Shown here: positions 1 to 11,127 of the stretch, one piece after another
Position numbering within the stretch: the first letter of the stretch is position 1
How the letters are laid out: every line of letters begins with the position of its first letter
Origin: Zingiber officinale
Taxonomy: Eukaryota; Streptophyta; Magnoliopsida; Zingiberales; Zingiberaceae
Direction of reading: 5' to 3'
NCBI RefSeq assembly: GCF_018446385.1
Contig: NC_055988.1
Location: 166,678,837-166,742,836 of the forward strand
Length of the DNA: 64,000 nucleotides
The notes under the pieces: generated by a model
Database searches by the model: none
The model's input: the letters and a program-made list of their open reading frames with translations, nothing else
Told to the model about the DNA's origin: nothing
Made by a program: the position numbers and the translations under genes

Positions 1-1044
1 AAGAGCCACGTGGCGCTCTGTCACCAGGCGCAATTAATGCGCCCATACCGCGTATGCTTCGACTTAATGGAAAGGATTTGCACGATTTTCGAGAAGATTT
101 AGACAAGCAAACATCCACGCTGGACGCCAAGACATCCAGAACGAAGAGCCGAGCGGATGATGAGTTATGAGGGTCGAACGACTCTAGGTATATCATAAGC
201 GGCGGTATGGCGACGACCGCCCGTTCGGACACATAGTCCAGTCAGTCGGACTCATTGCCTCCTTCGATTAGACTTGAAGAGGAGGCAAGTGATCCGGCAG
301 TAAGAATGGGGGACCCCATTTAGCAGTCAACGCCGCGAGGAGGGCCAAAGGTCTTGGCCGAGCGGATAAGGAGGGCGACGACCAGCTGAAGCTTCCGAGC
401 AGAAGCAATACACCCCGCCGGAGTCGGGGTTCCGACGCTCATGATGAACAGTAGGAAAGGCCGAGCAGAGGGCCTGCTCGGCCGAAGGAATAAAACATCA
501 ACGCTGCGAACAGTCCAGAGAGCACATGACCAGGAAGCTCCCGCGCGGATCAGAACACCCGATCGGCCGGACGCGAGGAAACTGTCGACCGGTTGGACGA
601 TCGACGGGGAGTAAGAAAAGGCAAGGATAGAAACATCTTCTGACAGCAGATGATATGCAGGATCTTAGGACATGCGCTCACTGTCCCATCAAAGACGCGC
701 TCACTGTCCCATCAAAGACGTGCTCGTACTGTAGCAGTAAGGAGTCAGGCAAGCTCCTCTGACAAGCCCATACTGGGTATGGGTTGAGGACACGTGTGTG
801 TGCCTCGGTATATGTACATCAGCCTCCTCAGAAGTCTATATAAGGCCTCCACTTCTTCAACCGGAGGTACAGGAGTCTTCTGTTTCTAAGCCACCTCTTT
901 GTTATTCCTCGCCTGACTTGAGCGTCGGAGGGTCGTCGCCGGGACACCCCTCCAGGCTCGGTTTTGTTGCAGGTTCGCCGGAGCATTCGAGGATCTAGCA
1001 GGGAGCGCCGCATCCCCAGCGTTCGTTGACCCCTGGTTCGGACA
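1..1044 (+). mobile_element. Gypsy-type LTR (3' part)
   Basis: This GC-rich stretch reads like the U3-R-U5 part of a plant Gypsy LTR. A TATA-like CTATATAAGGCC lies near 836-847, and a pyrimidine-rich leader follows. The end GTTCGGACA at about 1036-1044 is a plausible CA terminus. Immediately after it the sequence switches to the interior of the minus-strand F1 element, recognisable because 1045-1200 matches the reverse complement of about 42330-42450. The LTR start lies upstream of the window, so no target-site duplication can be checked. The short ORFs inside are not convincing genes. Assignment to Gypsy is by resemblance only. Confidence 0.5.
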
Positions 1045-3940
1045 GGATCAATTACTATCAAAAGATAGTTTTCACAAAGGTTTTCCAAAGTATATTTAAA
1101 ATATTTTTCGAAATAAATTTTCAAACATGTTCTTTGGGCTCAATGCACATGACTTGTACCTTAGCTTTCCCAATGATTGGAGTTCACATAACTATGTGTT
1201 TTGATGAAATCAAGACCCAAATAGATGTATTAAATCAACATCTTGAGTCTTTTTCATTACCTAACATCTCACTTATATTAAAGTGTACTAAAACACATAC
1301 AAGCCATCTTATGGTCTTTGTGAGATATAGATTTTGGTTTTGCCCTAAACTAGGGATCATGCATATCTATCTAGGCATTTTGAGTGTTATGATCATCCAC
1401 CTAGGATATCACTTGTTAGGATTCCACTTGTTAGGGGATTCACCACTCGTTAGTAGATACTATTGTTCTTAGTTGTAAGGAATTAAAAATAATGCATGAT
1501 GATTTATGGCATACATCAAAAAGGAATATATATATATATATATACTATAACTACATGATATATGTATGACATGTCATGGTATTTTTATTGTTTTTCATGA
1601 TAATCATGAAAGCTAAATATGATGTCATAGCATATAATGGGCAAACAATCATAGCAAGTTTTAGCATAAATAAAATATACCTAGATTATCTATATAAATA
1701 TCTTTAATCCTTAACTAAACCTAAAATTAATTCATATATTGTCCATTTTTTCTTAAGAAAATGTCAAACTCCCAATTTTGACATTTCTTTTACTTTTCTT
1801 AATTTTTGTAAATTTAAATTAAGCATAATTCTTCAAGATTTGGCACATTTTACTCTTACAAAAGTAAACATCTTAAATTAAGGCCTAAATTTTGACCTTA
1901 ACTTCTTAATAAAATATCAAAATTTCAACTTAGCATTTCTTTTACTCTTGATTTGTTGTGCCAATTAAAATTACATCAAATTTCTCAAATTATGACACAT
2001 TTTACTCTTACAAAGAGTAAATCAATAATCCACTTTATTTTCAAAAGTTAATAATAACCTTGAAAATGCTCTCCAAGTATCAACTTCATCAAGGTTGGAT
2101 TATAAAACCCTTCCAATTAGAGTTGACACTCTCTAACCCATCTAAGGGGTGGAGAAAATGCTCTAAGTACTCACTAAGGATAACCTCCCTAGTTACCTTC
2201 CTAAGACCTTCCTAGGCTTCTTAGAAGTCTAGGTCACCTCCTCTAGGTCAACTCTAGGGATTGCTTCCCTTGTGACCTTCTTAGTGACTTTCTTAGACTT
2301 CTTAAAAGTCTTAGTCACATTTGTCGTTGCAAAAATACTTCTAAGGATAACTTCCCTTGTATCCTTGACTTGACCCATAAATCATAGCTATATGGAACCC
2401 TATAGTAAGAAGTCACATCCTTCTTAGCCTTAGGTTTGCATCTCAAACCTCTATGGCCATTGGATGACTTTTGTACTCCCAGACCTAGGTTATGCTCATT
2501 TTGCCCTTTTAGGATATTTTTCATTCTTTTTAGGGTCTTTTTCATTTTATCAAACTTTGACCTCAAAACTTGATTTTCTTTTCATAAATCCCTAAATTTT
2601 GAGTTTTCATTTAGTCCTTGAGCATTTTTATTTCTAAGCTTATAACTACGGTCCTTAGTGTTCGTGCCTAGTTTATCTACTTTCCTAACCTTAGGTGAGG
2701 TAGTCTTAGTATAAAAAATCACATGATTTTTATTAATTCTATCATGCCTCCTATTTTTATGATAAATAGTATTAAAATGATATAAGTTAGAACTAGCATA
2801 CTTTTTATCAAGATTTAAAGGGATAGGTCAATAAATGATACCTTGGATTTTACCTTGGAAGCTCTCCCTTGACTCGTACTTTCTCCTTTAACTTTGACCG
2901 CTTTCTTCCCCTAAGGATATTGACTCCAATAATGTCCTTTTTTGTTGCAAGAAAAGCACACAATGTGCTCCTCACTCTTCTTTATTATGGGGGCAGTCTC
3001 CTTGGGCTTCTCCTTGCCCTTAAGTGCCTCTTGGCCTTTTTCTTGGCCAATTTTGGACACTTACTCTTGTAATGTCCATGTTCCCTACACTCAAAATATA
3101 TAATATAATTTTTATTTTTAATTGAACTAATTATACCTTCATGTGTAAGGATGACACTCGATCCTCCATTTAATTCTTCATGACTCTTGGATGTTGCATC
3201 ATCTTCTTCTCCACTTGACCCGGATGTAGAAGTTTCTCCTTCTTCTTGATCCGATGTCAACGAAGGTCGCTCCCCCTTAATTCTTAAGGTGGAGGTCTCT
3301 TCATCTTCATCCTCTACATGGAATAAAGAGTGTGCTCCTTCTTTGCCCTTCTCGTTGCACTCCGTTGAGGATGAAGCTTCTTCTTCTTCCGATGTTAAGC
3401 ATCTCTCAACCTCGGTGTCCTCCTTTTGGTCTTACTCCAATGAGTTGCCCTCTTTGGATTTCTCTTGGTTTGGTGTAGTAGAGGGTTCTTCATGAAGCTT
3501 GTCCAATTTGCTCCATAATTCTTTTGCATCTTCAAATTCTCCAATTTTGCATAGAATTGTACTTGCCAATAAACTAGCCAATAATTTGATTATCTTGTCA
3601 TTTCGCACCTTTGGACTTACTCTTGGCTCCACTTGTTCTTCTTGAGAATTTTGCCTTCGCTATTTGTTGGAGCTTGGAAACCTTCCATTAAAGCAAACCA
3701 TTGCTCTATGCCCATCATAAGAAAGTTTTTGATCCTTGATTTTCAAGAATCGAAGCTCATCATTGTGAATGGTGGAGGCACCCTTGTATCGAATCCAAGT
3801 CCATCTTGAAATTCCATGTTGAAGTTGAGCTTTTTGAATTTTTTGACTTTGATGAACTTGCTTCAACTTCTTCACCATCTAGCCTTGTTGCCCCTTCCGG
3901 CGATGATTCCGGTAAAGAACGATCTCGCTCAGATACCACT
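1045..3940 (-). mobile_element. Interior of F1 Copia-like gag-only element C1
   Basis: This is the internal region of an LTR retrotransposon read on the minus strand, entered from its 5' LTR at 3941-5612. A primer-binding site GCTCAGATACCA (3927-3938, complement of the usual TGGTATCAGAGC with one change) abuts the LTR. Broken gag follows (2315-3878), then about 1.2 kb of non-coding AT-rich DNA. Blocks such as 2040-2170 and 1130-1220 match the reverse complement of element C2 (40490-40600 and 42330-42450). No protease, integrase, reverse transcriptase or RNase H motif is seen. The 3' part is lost behind the Gypsy LTR. A TA microsatellite sits at 1527-1544. Confidence 0.75.
2315..3878 (-). pseudogene. 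Broken Copia-type gag (element C1)
   Basis: Three minus-strand reading-frame pieces in succession line up with the gag of element C2. 3660-3878 carries a block ending in DGHRAMVCFNGRF. 3432-3632 carries the UBN2-like gag block with AKELWSKLDKLHEEP. 2985-3260 carries an acidic Ser/Glu stretch followed by a zinc-knuckle FECREHGHYKSKCPK, in which the first Cys of CX2CX4HX4C is replaced by Tyr. A Lys-rich tail continues in 2315-2566. Frameshifts and stops separate the pieces, so it cannot make full-length Gag. In the family, Gag forms the particle and the knuckle binds element RNA. Confidence 0.75.
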
Positions 3941-5612
3941 TGTTAGGTTCGTTTGGTGCTAGAAGGGGGGTGAATAACTCATCGCGCTTTGGTTGCTTGC
4001 TCCGTGATGATGATTTGCAGCGGGTAGTCTTCACAACAAGCTCACAATGCTAACAATAGGATTTACTTGGTATCCACCTCAAGAAGAGGTGACTAATCCA
4101 AGGATCCACATGCGACACATGCTCCACTAATCAAAACACTCATTCTCGATAACTACCGAAGGCGGAGAAGCCTTGTACAAACTCTCAATACAAGAAGAAA
4201 GAAAAGGGAAGTGCATGAAACCCAAACCCTAGCTTCTTCTTTTTGTGTGGAATGCCTCTTAATCTTGGAAGTGCAACAACACTTTGCTCCAAGAAAGCTT
4301 CAAGAACTGGTGTGAATCTCTGAGAGTGCTCTGGAAGTGGAGTGGAAGAACTGCGGAGAAAGACGCTCACCAATAGCTTTATCCTGCGCAACGGTCGCCT
4401 CCTAATCGATCAGCCGATCGATTGGGGAGGTTGAATCGATTGATTGATCGATTCAGCCTTCTTATGTTCTCTCTGGAAAACGCCTGAATCGATCGACCGA
4501 TCAATTCAGGCTTTCTCACGATCGCACGAGAAAAATCAGCCCCCAATCGATCGGCTAATCGATTGGAGCTGCCCAATCGATCGACTGATCGATTGGGAAG
4601 CGTTCTGTGCCTGTGACAAAGGCTCCCAATCGATCGATCGATCGATTGGGCCGCTGCTTGTCACGACACAATGCCAATCGATCGGCTGATCGATTGAACC
4701 ACTGTTCCATCAATCGGTTGATCGATTGGTCTCTCCTTGATTTGCTTAAACCAAGTCTAGGGTCCCCAAATCCAACATCCGGACAACCGTGACCTATTCG
4801 AACCTCATGCCTAGTATCCGGTCAATGTTGACCTGCTATGACTCCTTCACCAAGTGTCCGGTCAATCCCTTTAACCCACTTGGACTTTTATCCCCGTTCC
4901 AAGTGTCCGGTCAACCTTGACTCACTTGGACTTACTGTCTAGTGCCAAGTGTCCGGTCCTCCATGACCCACTTGGACTTCCACCAGATATCCGGTCACCC
5001 TTGATCCATCTGGATTTCTCATGCCAAGTACCCGGTCAATCCTTTGACCTACTTGGCTTCCCAACACCAAGTGTTTGGTGAACCTTGACCCACCTAGATT
5101 TCCACGTGTCTGGTTTCACTCACCAGGACTTTCACCTACCTTCGCTCACTAGGATTTTCACCTGGCTTTACTCACCTGGATTTTTCTCTGCCAGGCTTCA
5201 CTCACTAGGGCTTTCACCTAGCTTCACTCATTAGGATTTTCGCCTGACTTCACACACTAGGATTTTTTGTTGTCTGGCTTCACTCACCCGAACTTTCACA
5301 CTGCTCGACTTCGCTCACCGGGACTTTCACCTGGCTTCACTCACCAGGACTTCCAACTACCTAACCTTCAGTTAGGATTTTCCCAATCAAGTATCCGGTC
5401 AGTCTTGACCTACTTGACTCTTTTTCACATCAATCTGGTCAAACCCTGACCAGAAGGGATTGCACTAGCAATTTCCCCAATCAAACGATTACACATGCAA
5501 TCTTCACGTATTGTCAAACATCTATCGAAACTCAAATATCAAGATTCAAGCTTGAGCCAACTCTAGGCTAGTCAATCTGATCAACCTTGACCCACAGGAT
5601 ATTCTTCCAATA
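3941..5612 (-). mobile_element. 5' LTR of F1 element C1
   Basis: On the plus strand it runs from TGTTAGGTTC, just after the primer-binding site, to a degraded end TTCCAATA near 5612. In the other F1 copies this end is CCAACA. It shows the three-part F1 LTR layout: dyad palindromes at 4398-4733, GGTCA-type hairpins at 4780-5100 and TCACTCA-loop mini-hairpins at 5110-5390. It matches the LTRs at 26758, 36898, 56218 and 59051. The short ORFs rich in SIDRSID or NRSADRL repeats are translations of the palindrome array, not genes. Confidence 0.8.
4398..4733. repeat. Array of eight dyad palindromes (F1 LTR)
   Basis: Eight units of about 22-26 bp, separated by short unique spacers, each read as an inverted repeat around a 2-6 nt centre. 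Examples are AATCGATCAG/CCGATCGATT near 4401, GAATCGAT...ATCGATTC near 4434 and CCAATCGATCG/CGATCGATTGG near 4627. Outer bases differ between units (CCAA...TTGG versus GAA...TTC), but pairing within a unit is mostly kept. Confidence 0.85.
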
Positions 5613-6154
5613 AAAATTATTTATTTTAATTTTATCAAAATTTAAATATCAGATCTCATAATAATAATATTTCATGCGTTAATCACTATACCATCATGAG
5701 GTCCGGGGATCTGACACAATTGTCAAATGCTCGCACACATGGAATCATGTGCATATTGATTGCATGCAAAATTAAGAGGTCCTTGCCCCGGGCCGGTCTA
5801 CGGTTTAGTTTTTTAAGTTTTGGTGTTTAAAATTTGAATTTGCTACGATATATTATAAAGATTTTTTTTTTAAGTAGAATGATAAATTTAAAAATATCAA
5901 TCATGAATCTTCATAAATATTTTTCGATTTATTATATTGACTGATAGTAGATTATTTAAATAGTTAAATATCTGAATTATAAAAATTAAAAAATTAAGAG
6001 ATCCTTAGTCCTTTCCGAAGAAAAAAAAACGTGTTAAAAAATATTCTATCATAAATAATCATTTCACTTGTCATCTCCTTTTTGTATTTTAATTAGTTTC
6101 AAGATAATTCAATTATTTTCTTTTTGGAAAAACAAAGGTGATATTAATTATTTT
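5613..6154. other. AT-rich gap between elements C1 and E1
   Basis: No gene is recognised. A short GC-rich piece around 5698-5800 (AGGTCCGGGGATCTG and GGTCCTTGCCCCGGG) resembles decayed transposon sequence, and the rest is AT-rich. The last 5 bases, ATTTT at 6150-6154, are the left target-site duplication of element E1. Confidence 0.5.
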
Positions 6155-7231
6155 TGGTAGACCTTCAGTGGCCGATTAGAGGGAGCGGATAAATAGTCCC
6201 TGCATAAATCAAGTAAATCAATTTTTTTTCGGACTTATAACTTAATTAAAATAAATACTTACATAAAAGAATAATAAAGAGACTATAAAAAAAGAAACAC
6301 CAAGAATTTACTTGGTTACAACCGAGAGGATGTTAATTTAAGGAAATTAAAGCACATTAAAAATCTCTTTCAGGTAGAGAAGCCTCTTTATAACAATGAA
6401 CGCACAGAAAGACAAAGCTAAACAGAAACGTAAAAGCGCACAAGTGTTATTTAGATATTTCTGATTACGCTTAGCTTCTGGGAACAGGACTGTTTATATA
6501 GCACTGCTCGGGGCACATGCAAGGGTTCCAGACGTCTGAAATGAGATAATATTTTAACCCTACGTAATGATACGTGTCACGTCGAATTTGGCTAAGAGTT
6601 GGGTTTCGGGCACCCTGGACTGCTTCGAGCGCTCGGAATGGTTCCGAACCCCCCGAAGGAGAGAAAGTCAACTTTTAGTTGACTTTCTCTCCGGGCCTCC
6701 AGCTTCGACTCCGTTTGTTTCAGTCTGGGTCTTTCGCTCCGGCTCAGCTCGCTTGGGTGATTTCGACCATCGGGAATAGGGCTCACCCAAACCCAACTTC
6801 CAGCATTCTCAAGCAAGCTTCCGCTTCGGCTTCTCGTCCTTCAGAATCGTCGTGTGCTTCCTTCTCGTCCACCAACGTACTCTTCCACAGCTTTTTGTCC
6901 CTCGGATGCACCGAGCCCGTTGGCCCTCTCCCGTGCTGACTTTGTCGCTAGCTATGTCTTTTGCTCCTCGAGCAATCTTCCGCTCTTGGCTTCTCGTCCC
7001 TCGGAAACACCACAAGCTCCATTCTCATCCGCTGGTATACTCTTCTGCAACACCTCGTCCCTCAGATGCACCGAGTCTGTCGACTCTCTCTCGTGCCGTC
7101 CTTCTCAATAGCTGCGTCTTTTACTCGATACTCTGTGCTCCTAAGTTCCTGCACACTTAAACACATGGTTAAAACAACATAACATAACTTAACTTGTTTG
7201 ATCACATCAAAACTATCTTGGGATACCAACA
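6155..7231 (-). mobile_element. 3' LTR of gag-only element E1
   Basis: This 1077-bp block repeats 9444-10485 with many substitutions. Shared landmarks include CTGCATAAATCAAGTAAA, GGTTACAACCG, the serine-codon-like TTCTCGTCC repeats and the end TACCAACA. On the plus strand it starts at TGGTAGACC and ends at CCAACA. The polypurine tract of the minus-strand element follows as ATCTCCTCTTTTTT (7232-7245). A TATA-like sequence is found on the minus strand (complement of TTTATATAGC near 6493). Overlapping ORFs at 6567-7182 are artefacts of this LTR. Confidence 0.8.
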
Positions 7232-7928
7232 ATCTCCTCTTTTTTAATGTGAGTAACTCAAGTTAAGTTAAGGTAAACTAAGATAAAGTCAAAACCATAA
7301 ATTTTGCAATAAAGTGCAAAAATTGAAAAAATGTTAAGCTGCCTTCCCCTAGACTTAATCGTCCATTCTCCGCCTTTGATCACATAAAAAAATAGGGTAC
7401 CAAAAAAAAAAATCTAAGGGTAACTTTTCAAATATAAGAAAATTTTTAGTTTTTAAAAAAATTATGATTGTCCAACATTTTGAAAAACTTATTAAGTTTT
7501 TTTGAAATTTTTGAAAAAATTTGAAAATAATTTGCAATGTAAACAATTTTAGAAACTTTAAGTTTTACAAATGCAATTTCTTAAGTTAAATGAATTTGTA
7601 AAAGAAAATATTTGAGTAATTTTGGTAAAGCTGATACTTTCAAAAAAAAAAAAACTTTAGTAGACAAATAATTAAAAAAAATTTTAAGTTTTTTTAAAAG
7701 AATTCTAAGTTAAAAATATTTGAGTAACTATTTAAAATATTATTTAATTATAATTAAATGTTTTATCAGTTAGTCGATTAAATATTTTATTTCATTAATT
7801 GGCTTACAGGCTATGACGACGCACTAGGCTTTCTTGGTTATTGGAGCAACAATCATTTTCTAGACAAAGTCTATTAAGGAAATTAAATAATTAATTTTCT
7901 ATTTGAAAGCCCTAAGTCTAATTAAAAT

Positions 7929-9385
7929 TCAATTTATACAAGATTTAAGAACCCAATTCAAGTTCCTTCCAATTAGATTAATTAGAAATATCTTAGGAAT
8001 ATATTTCTTAGAAATTTTCCTAATTTGTCCCTTGTGGTAATTAAAATACCAATTCAAATTATTATATTTCCTAATATTTTGATTTTTCACATTTAAGCAT
8101 GCACTATTTTTTAAGTCTCCTACTTGTATTTTCAATTTATCATTTTTTAATTTTAATTTTTTAAAATTTTCTAATAGACAAGATTTAGCTAGAATTAACT
8201 TTAGTTCTTTATTTTCTTTTTCTAATTTGCAACAGTCTTTAGATAATAATTTAACAAATTTAAATAATTTATCGGGAGGAAGAGATCGTACCTGACTTAC
8301 CTTGTCGATCTCGTTATCTGTAGCTCCCCCTGAACTGCTGCTTTCTTCCGATGTCACTCCCCCTTCATCGATACTCTCGATGCTCATTTCGGACAAGTTT
8401 ACTTTGCTTTCATCTTCTTGGTGACTCGTCATTAGCGCATGCCCAGAGAAAGTCTCAATCTCTTATTCGGACGATGTTTCGTCCCACGTCGCCTTTAGCG
8501 GCTTGTACTTGTTAGATTGGGCAGACTTCTTGTTCTTTCCTTTGTCCTTGTCCTTGACCTTTAGCTTAGGGTAGTTGTCTTTAACGTGCCCTTCTTCGTT
8601 GCAGTGGTAGTATCTGATTGTTCTTTTCTTTCTACCCTACAGATGGTACTTTTTCTAGATTTAACTAATTTTTTAAATAGCCTTACCATTATTGTCGTTT
8701 CTTTGTCGTTAAGAGAGGATTCTGAATCTTGTTCATCCATTCTTGCCCTACAGGTAACGTTGTGCTTCGACTCCTTTTTCGGATCTGCACATCTCATTTC
8801 ATGGGCTTCAAATGTTGAAAATCTTTCCTCTAAGGTAACAGATTCTAAATCTTTAGATATATAGTAAGCATCTACTAATGATGCACACTCTGTAGTTCTA
8901 GGAAATGCATTAAGCGCGTATTTTAGTGAATCTCGGTTGCTTATCTTTTCTCCGAGATTTGTAAGTTCGGTGATTAGTTCCTTCATTCTTGAGTGAAGAT
9001 GTGCAACGGTTCCTTCTGCTTCCAATTTTATGTTACTCAGCTGGTTCCTTAGTCGATCCCGTCTCACGTGCTTGGCTTCGGACACCCCTTCGTGTAGCTC
9101 AAGGAACTTCTCCCAAAGCTCCTTTGCTGAGTTGTAGGCACCGATCCAGTTGACTTCTCGTGGCAATAGGACGCTCACTAGATGAAACTCTGCTTTGTCA
9201 TTTGCCACGTAGTCGGCTTGCTCTTTCTTCGTCCACTGATATTCTTCCTTACATTTGAGTGCTACAAAATCAAACTTCATTATTAAAAGTAATTCAAAAT
9301 CGGTTTTAAAGAATACTTGCATTCTCTTTTTCCAGCTCGCGAACTCCCCCTTGAACTTTGGTAGGTATATGCTCGGTCCGGCCAT
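7929..9385 (-). pseudogene. Frameshifted Copia-type gag of E1
   Basis: The first ATG in frame is at 9385 and gives MAGPSIYLPKFKGEFASWKK, followed by the UBN2/DUF4219-like gag region with SAKELWEKFLELHEG and an ALNAFPRT block. This reading runs to 8561. A frameshift near 8610-8640 moves the zinc-knuckle into another frame: YHCNEEGHVKDNYPK, with the first and third Cys replaced by Tyr. A stop follows, and then an acidic and coiled-coil C-terminal piece (7929-8432, KFVKLLSKDCCKLEKENKEL). The same order (gag core, knuckle, coiled coil) occurs in the F2 element at 44737-46951. A longer N-terminus back to 9442 would need a non-ATG start inside the primer-binding site, so it is rejected. Confidence 0.8.
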
Positions 9386-9443
9386 CGATTCGGTGCTTCG
9401 ATCGACGATTAGTCCTCCTGAAGGTCCTGGCTCTGATACCACT

Positions 9444-10485
9444 TGTACTACCGGCTAGAGGACGGGGGGTGGGGGGGGAGGGCTTAATAGCCCCTGCATA
9501 AATCAAGTAAACGAACCTTTCTCAGACTTATAACTTAATTAAAATAAACACTTGCATAAAACAATAATAAAGAGACTAAAAGAAAAGAGGCACTGAGAAT
9601 TTACTTGGTTACAACCGGAGAGTTTGTTAATCCAAGGAAGTTAAAGCGCACTAAAAATCTCCTTCAGACGGAGAAGTCTCTTTACAGCAATGAACGCACA
9701 AAAAGACGAAGTTAAATAAAAAAGTTAAAGCGCACAAGTGTTGTTGGGATATTTCTGGTTGTGCTTAGCTTCTGGGAGCATGACTATTTATATAGCCCTG
9801 CTCGGGCACTTGGAAGGATTCCAGACGCCTGGAATGAGATAATATTTTATCCCCGATGCAACGGTACGTGCCACGCCGAAGTTAGCTAAGAATTGGATTC
9901 CGGGCGCCCCGAAGGAGAAAGTCAACTAAAAGTTGACTTTCTCTCCGAGCCTGCACCTTTGGCTCCGCTTGCTTTAGTCCGGGTCTTCTGCTCTGGCTCC
10001 GCTCGCTTGGTGATTTTGGCTATCCAAAATTGGGCTCACCCGAACCCAACTTCCGCCCTTCTCGAGCAAGCTTCCGCTCCGACTTTTCGTCCCTCGGAAT
10101 CGCCACATGCTTCCTTCTCGTCCGCCAGCATACTCTTCCACAACTTTTCGTCCCTCGGACGCACCCTGCCCGTCGGCCCTCTCCCATGCTGACATTTTCG
10201 GTAGCTGCGTCTTTTGCTCTTCGAGCAATCTTCCACTCCTGGCTTCTCGTCCCTTGGAAACACCGCACACTCCCTTCTCGTCCGTCGGTGTATTCTTTCG
10301 CAGCACTTCGTCCCACAGACGCATCGAGCCCGTCAAATCTCTCTTGTGTCGTCCTTCTCGCTAGCTGCATCTTTTACTCGACGCCCTGTACTCTTAAGTT
10401 CCTACACATTTAGACACAGGATTAAATACAACAGAACCTAATTTAACTTGTTTGATCACATCAAAATTACATTAAAATACCAACA
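9444..10485 (-). mobile_element. 5' LTR of gag-only element E1
   Basis: On the plus strand it runs from TGTACTACCGG, directly after the primer-binding-site complement, to CCAACA at 10485. A TATA-like TATATAAATAG is present on the minus strand (complement of 9786-9796), consistent with a promoter reading toward gag. A G-tract near 9463-9479 is unusual. Confidence 0.8.
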
Positions 10486-10490
10486 ATTTT

Positions 10491-10963
10491 AAGTATTCTA
10501 ATATTATTGGTTCTACTGTAACATAAGAGGATCCTTTATATAGAATAGTCACACGTCGAATAAGACATTTTATACTATTAGAAATGGATCCCAATTTATT
10601 ACCGTTAACATCTGTATAGATATCAATTCTGTCAAATTGGTGGTGTGATTTATGTGTTCTCATGTTTGTTATAGATACTGTACTTCATTATGTGATCCAT
10701 AGCATCATCATCGCCATCATCGGGCTAGTCTAGTCATGCAAATACAAGTTAGGGATTCAAAAGATAACACACTTGGATCTTTAACGGTCAGTTCAATGGA
10801 TTAGTCTATCTAATAGACAAACAAGATAATGGTGTAAAGAGACAGAATAGAGGTTATGAATGAGTAGCGAGTGATTTTATAAAAATCCCATTTAGTAGAA
10901 ATAGAAGTGCCAAATTAATTCATCTTGATGTCACTTTGTTTTCCCGCCCAAACACTCCTCTTA
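10491..10963. other. Intergenic, nothing recognised
   Basis: Moderately AT-rich sequence without a convincing coding frame, repeat or terminal structure. Confidence 0.4.
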
Positions 10964-10971
10964 AGTAGCAC

Positions 10972-11127
10972 CAGGGGCGGATCCAGTGGGGGGCGGCATC
11001 AGCGGTCGCCCCCCTTGTCGGTAATGGAACCTCTAATATTATGAGATTTTACCGATGAACATGGAGGATATCGCCCTTTGTTTTTCATGATTGTCCCTTC
11101 ATATTTGAACTTCTAGATTCGTCACTG
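10972..11127. mobile_element. Short hAT-like MITE
   Basis: This 156-bp element starts with CAGGGGCGGATCCAG and ends with CTAGATTCGTCACTG. The two ends pair as imperfect terminal inverted repeats (about 11 of 15). The flanks AGTAGCAC (10964-10971) and AATAGCAC (11128-11135) are an 8-bp duplication with one mismatch, as expected for hAT transposition. There is no coding capacity. Confidence 0.65.

Larger units (their letters stand above)
6155..10485 (-). mobile_element. Complete gag-only LTR element E1
   Basis: The element is 4.3 kb and minus-strand. It has two LTRs (9444-10485 as 5' LTR, 6155-7231 as 3' LTR), a primer-binding site GCTCTGATACCA at 9430-9441 (complement of TGGTATCAGAGC) and a polypurine tract at 7232-7245. 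The flanking 5-bp duplication is ATTTT (6150-6154 and 10486-10490), a weak word in AT-rich DNA but at the expected place. The interior of about 2.2 kb holds only gag-related sequence (7929-9385). No integrase or reverse transcriptase is seen, so mobility would need proteins from another element. LTR divergence and the broken gag suggest it is old. Confidence 0.8.

Noticed and set aside
4379-4792. Overlapping ORFs encoding Ser-Ile-Asp-Arg repeats on both strands (also 27277-27661, 37883-38098, 57224-57508, 59308-59840)
   Set aside because: They are six-frame translations of the LTR palindrome arrays; a palindromic repeat opens frames on both strands at once.
6567-7182. Cluster of overlapping Ser/Pro-rich ORFs (and again at 9893-10441)
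   Set aside because: They lie in the E1 LTRs, occur in both copies with frameshifts between them, and show no domain.
9386-9442. Gag start at 9442 in E1
   Set aside because: The start codon would be GTG within the primer-binding site; the ATG at 9385 is more reasonable.
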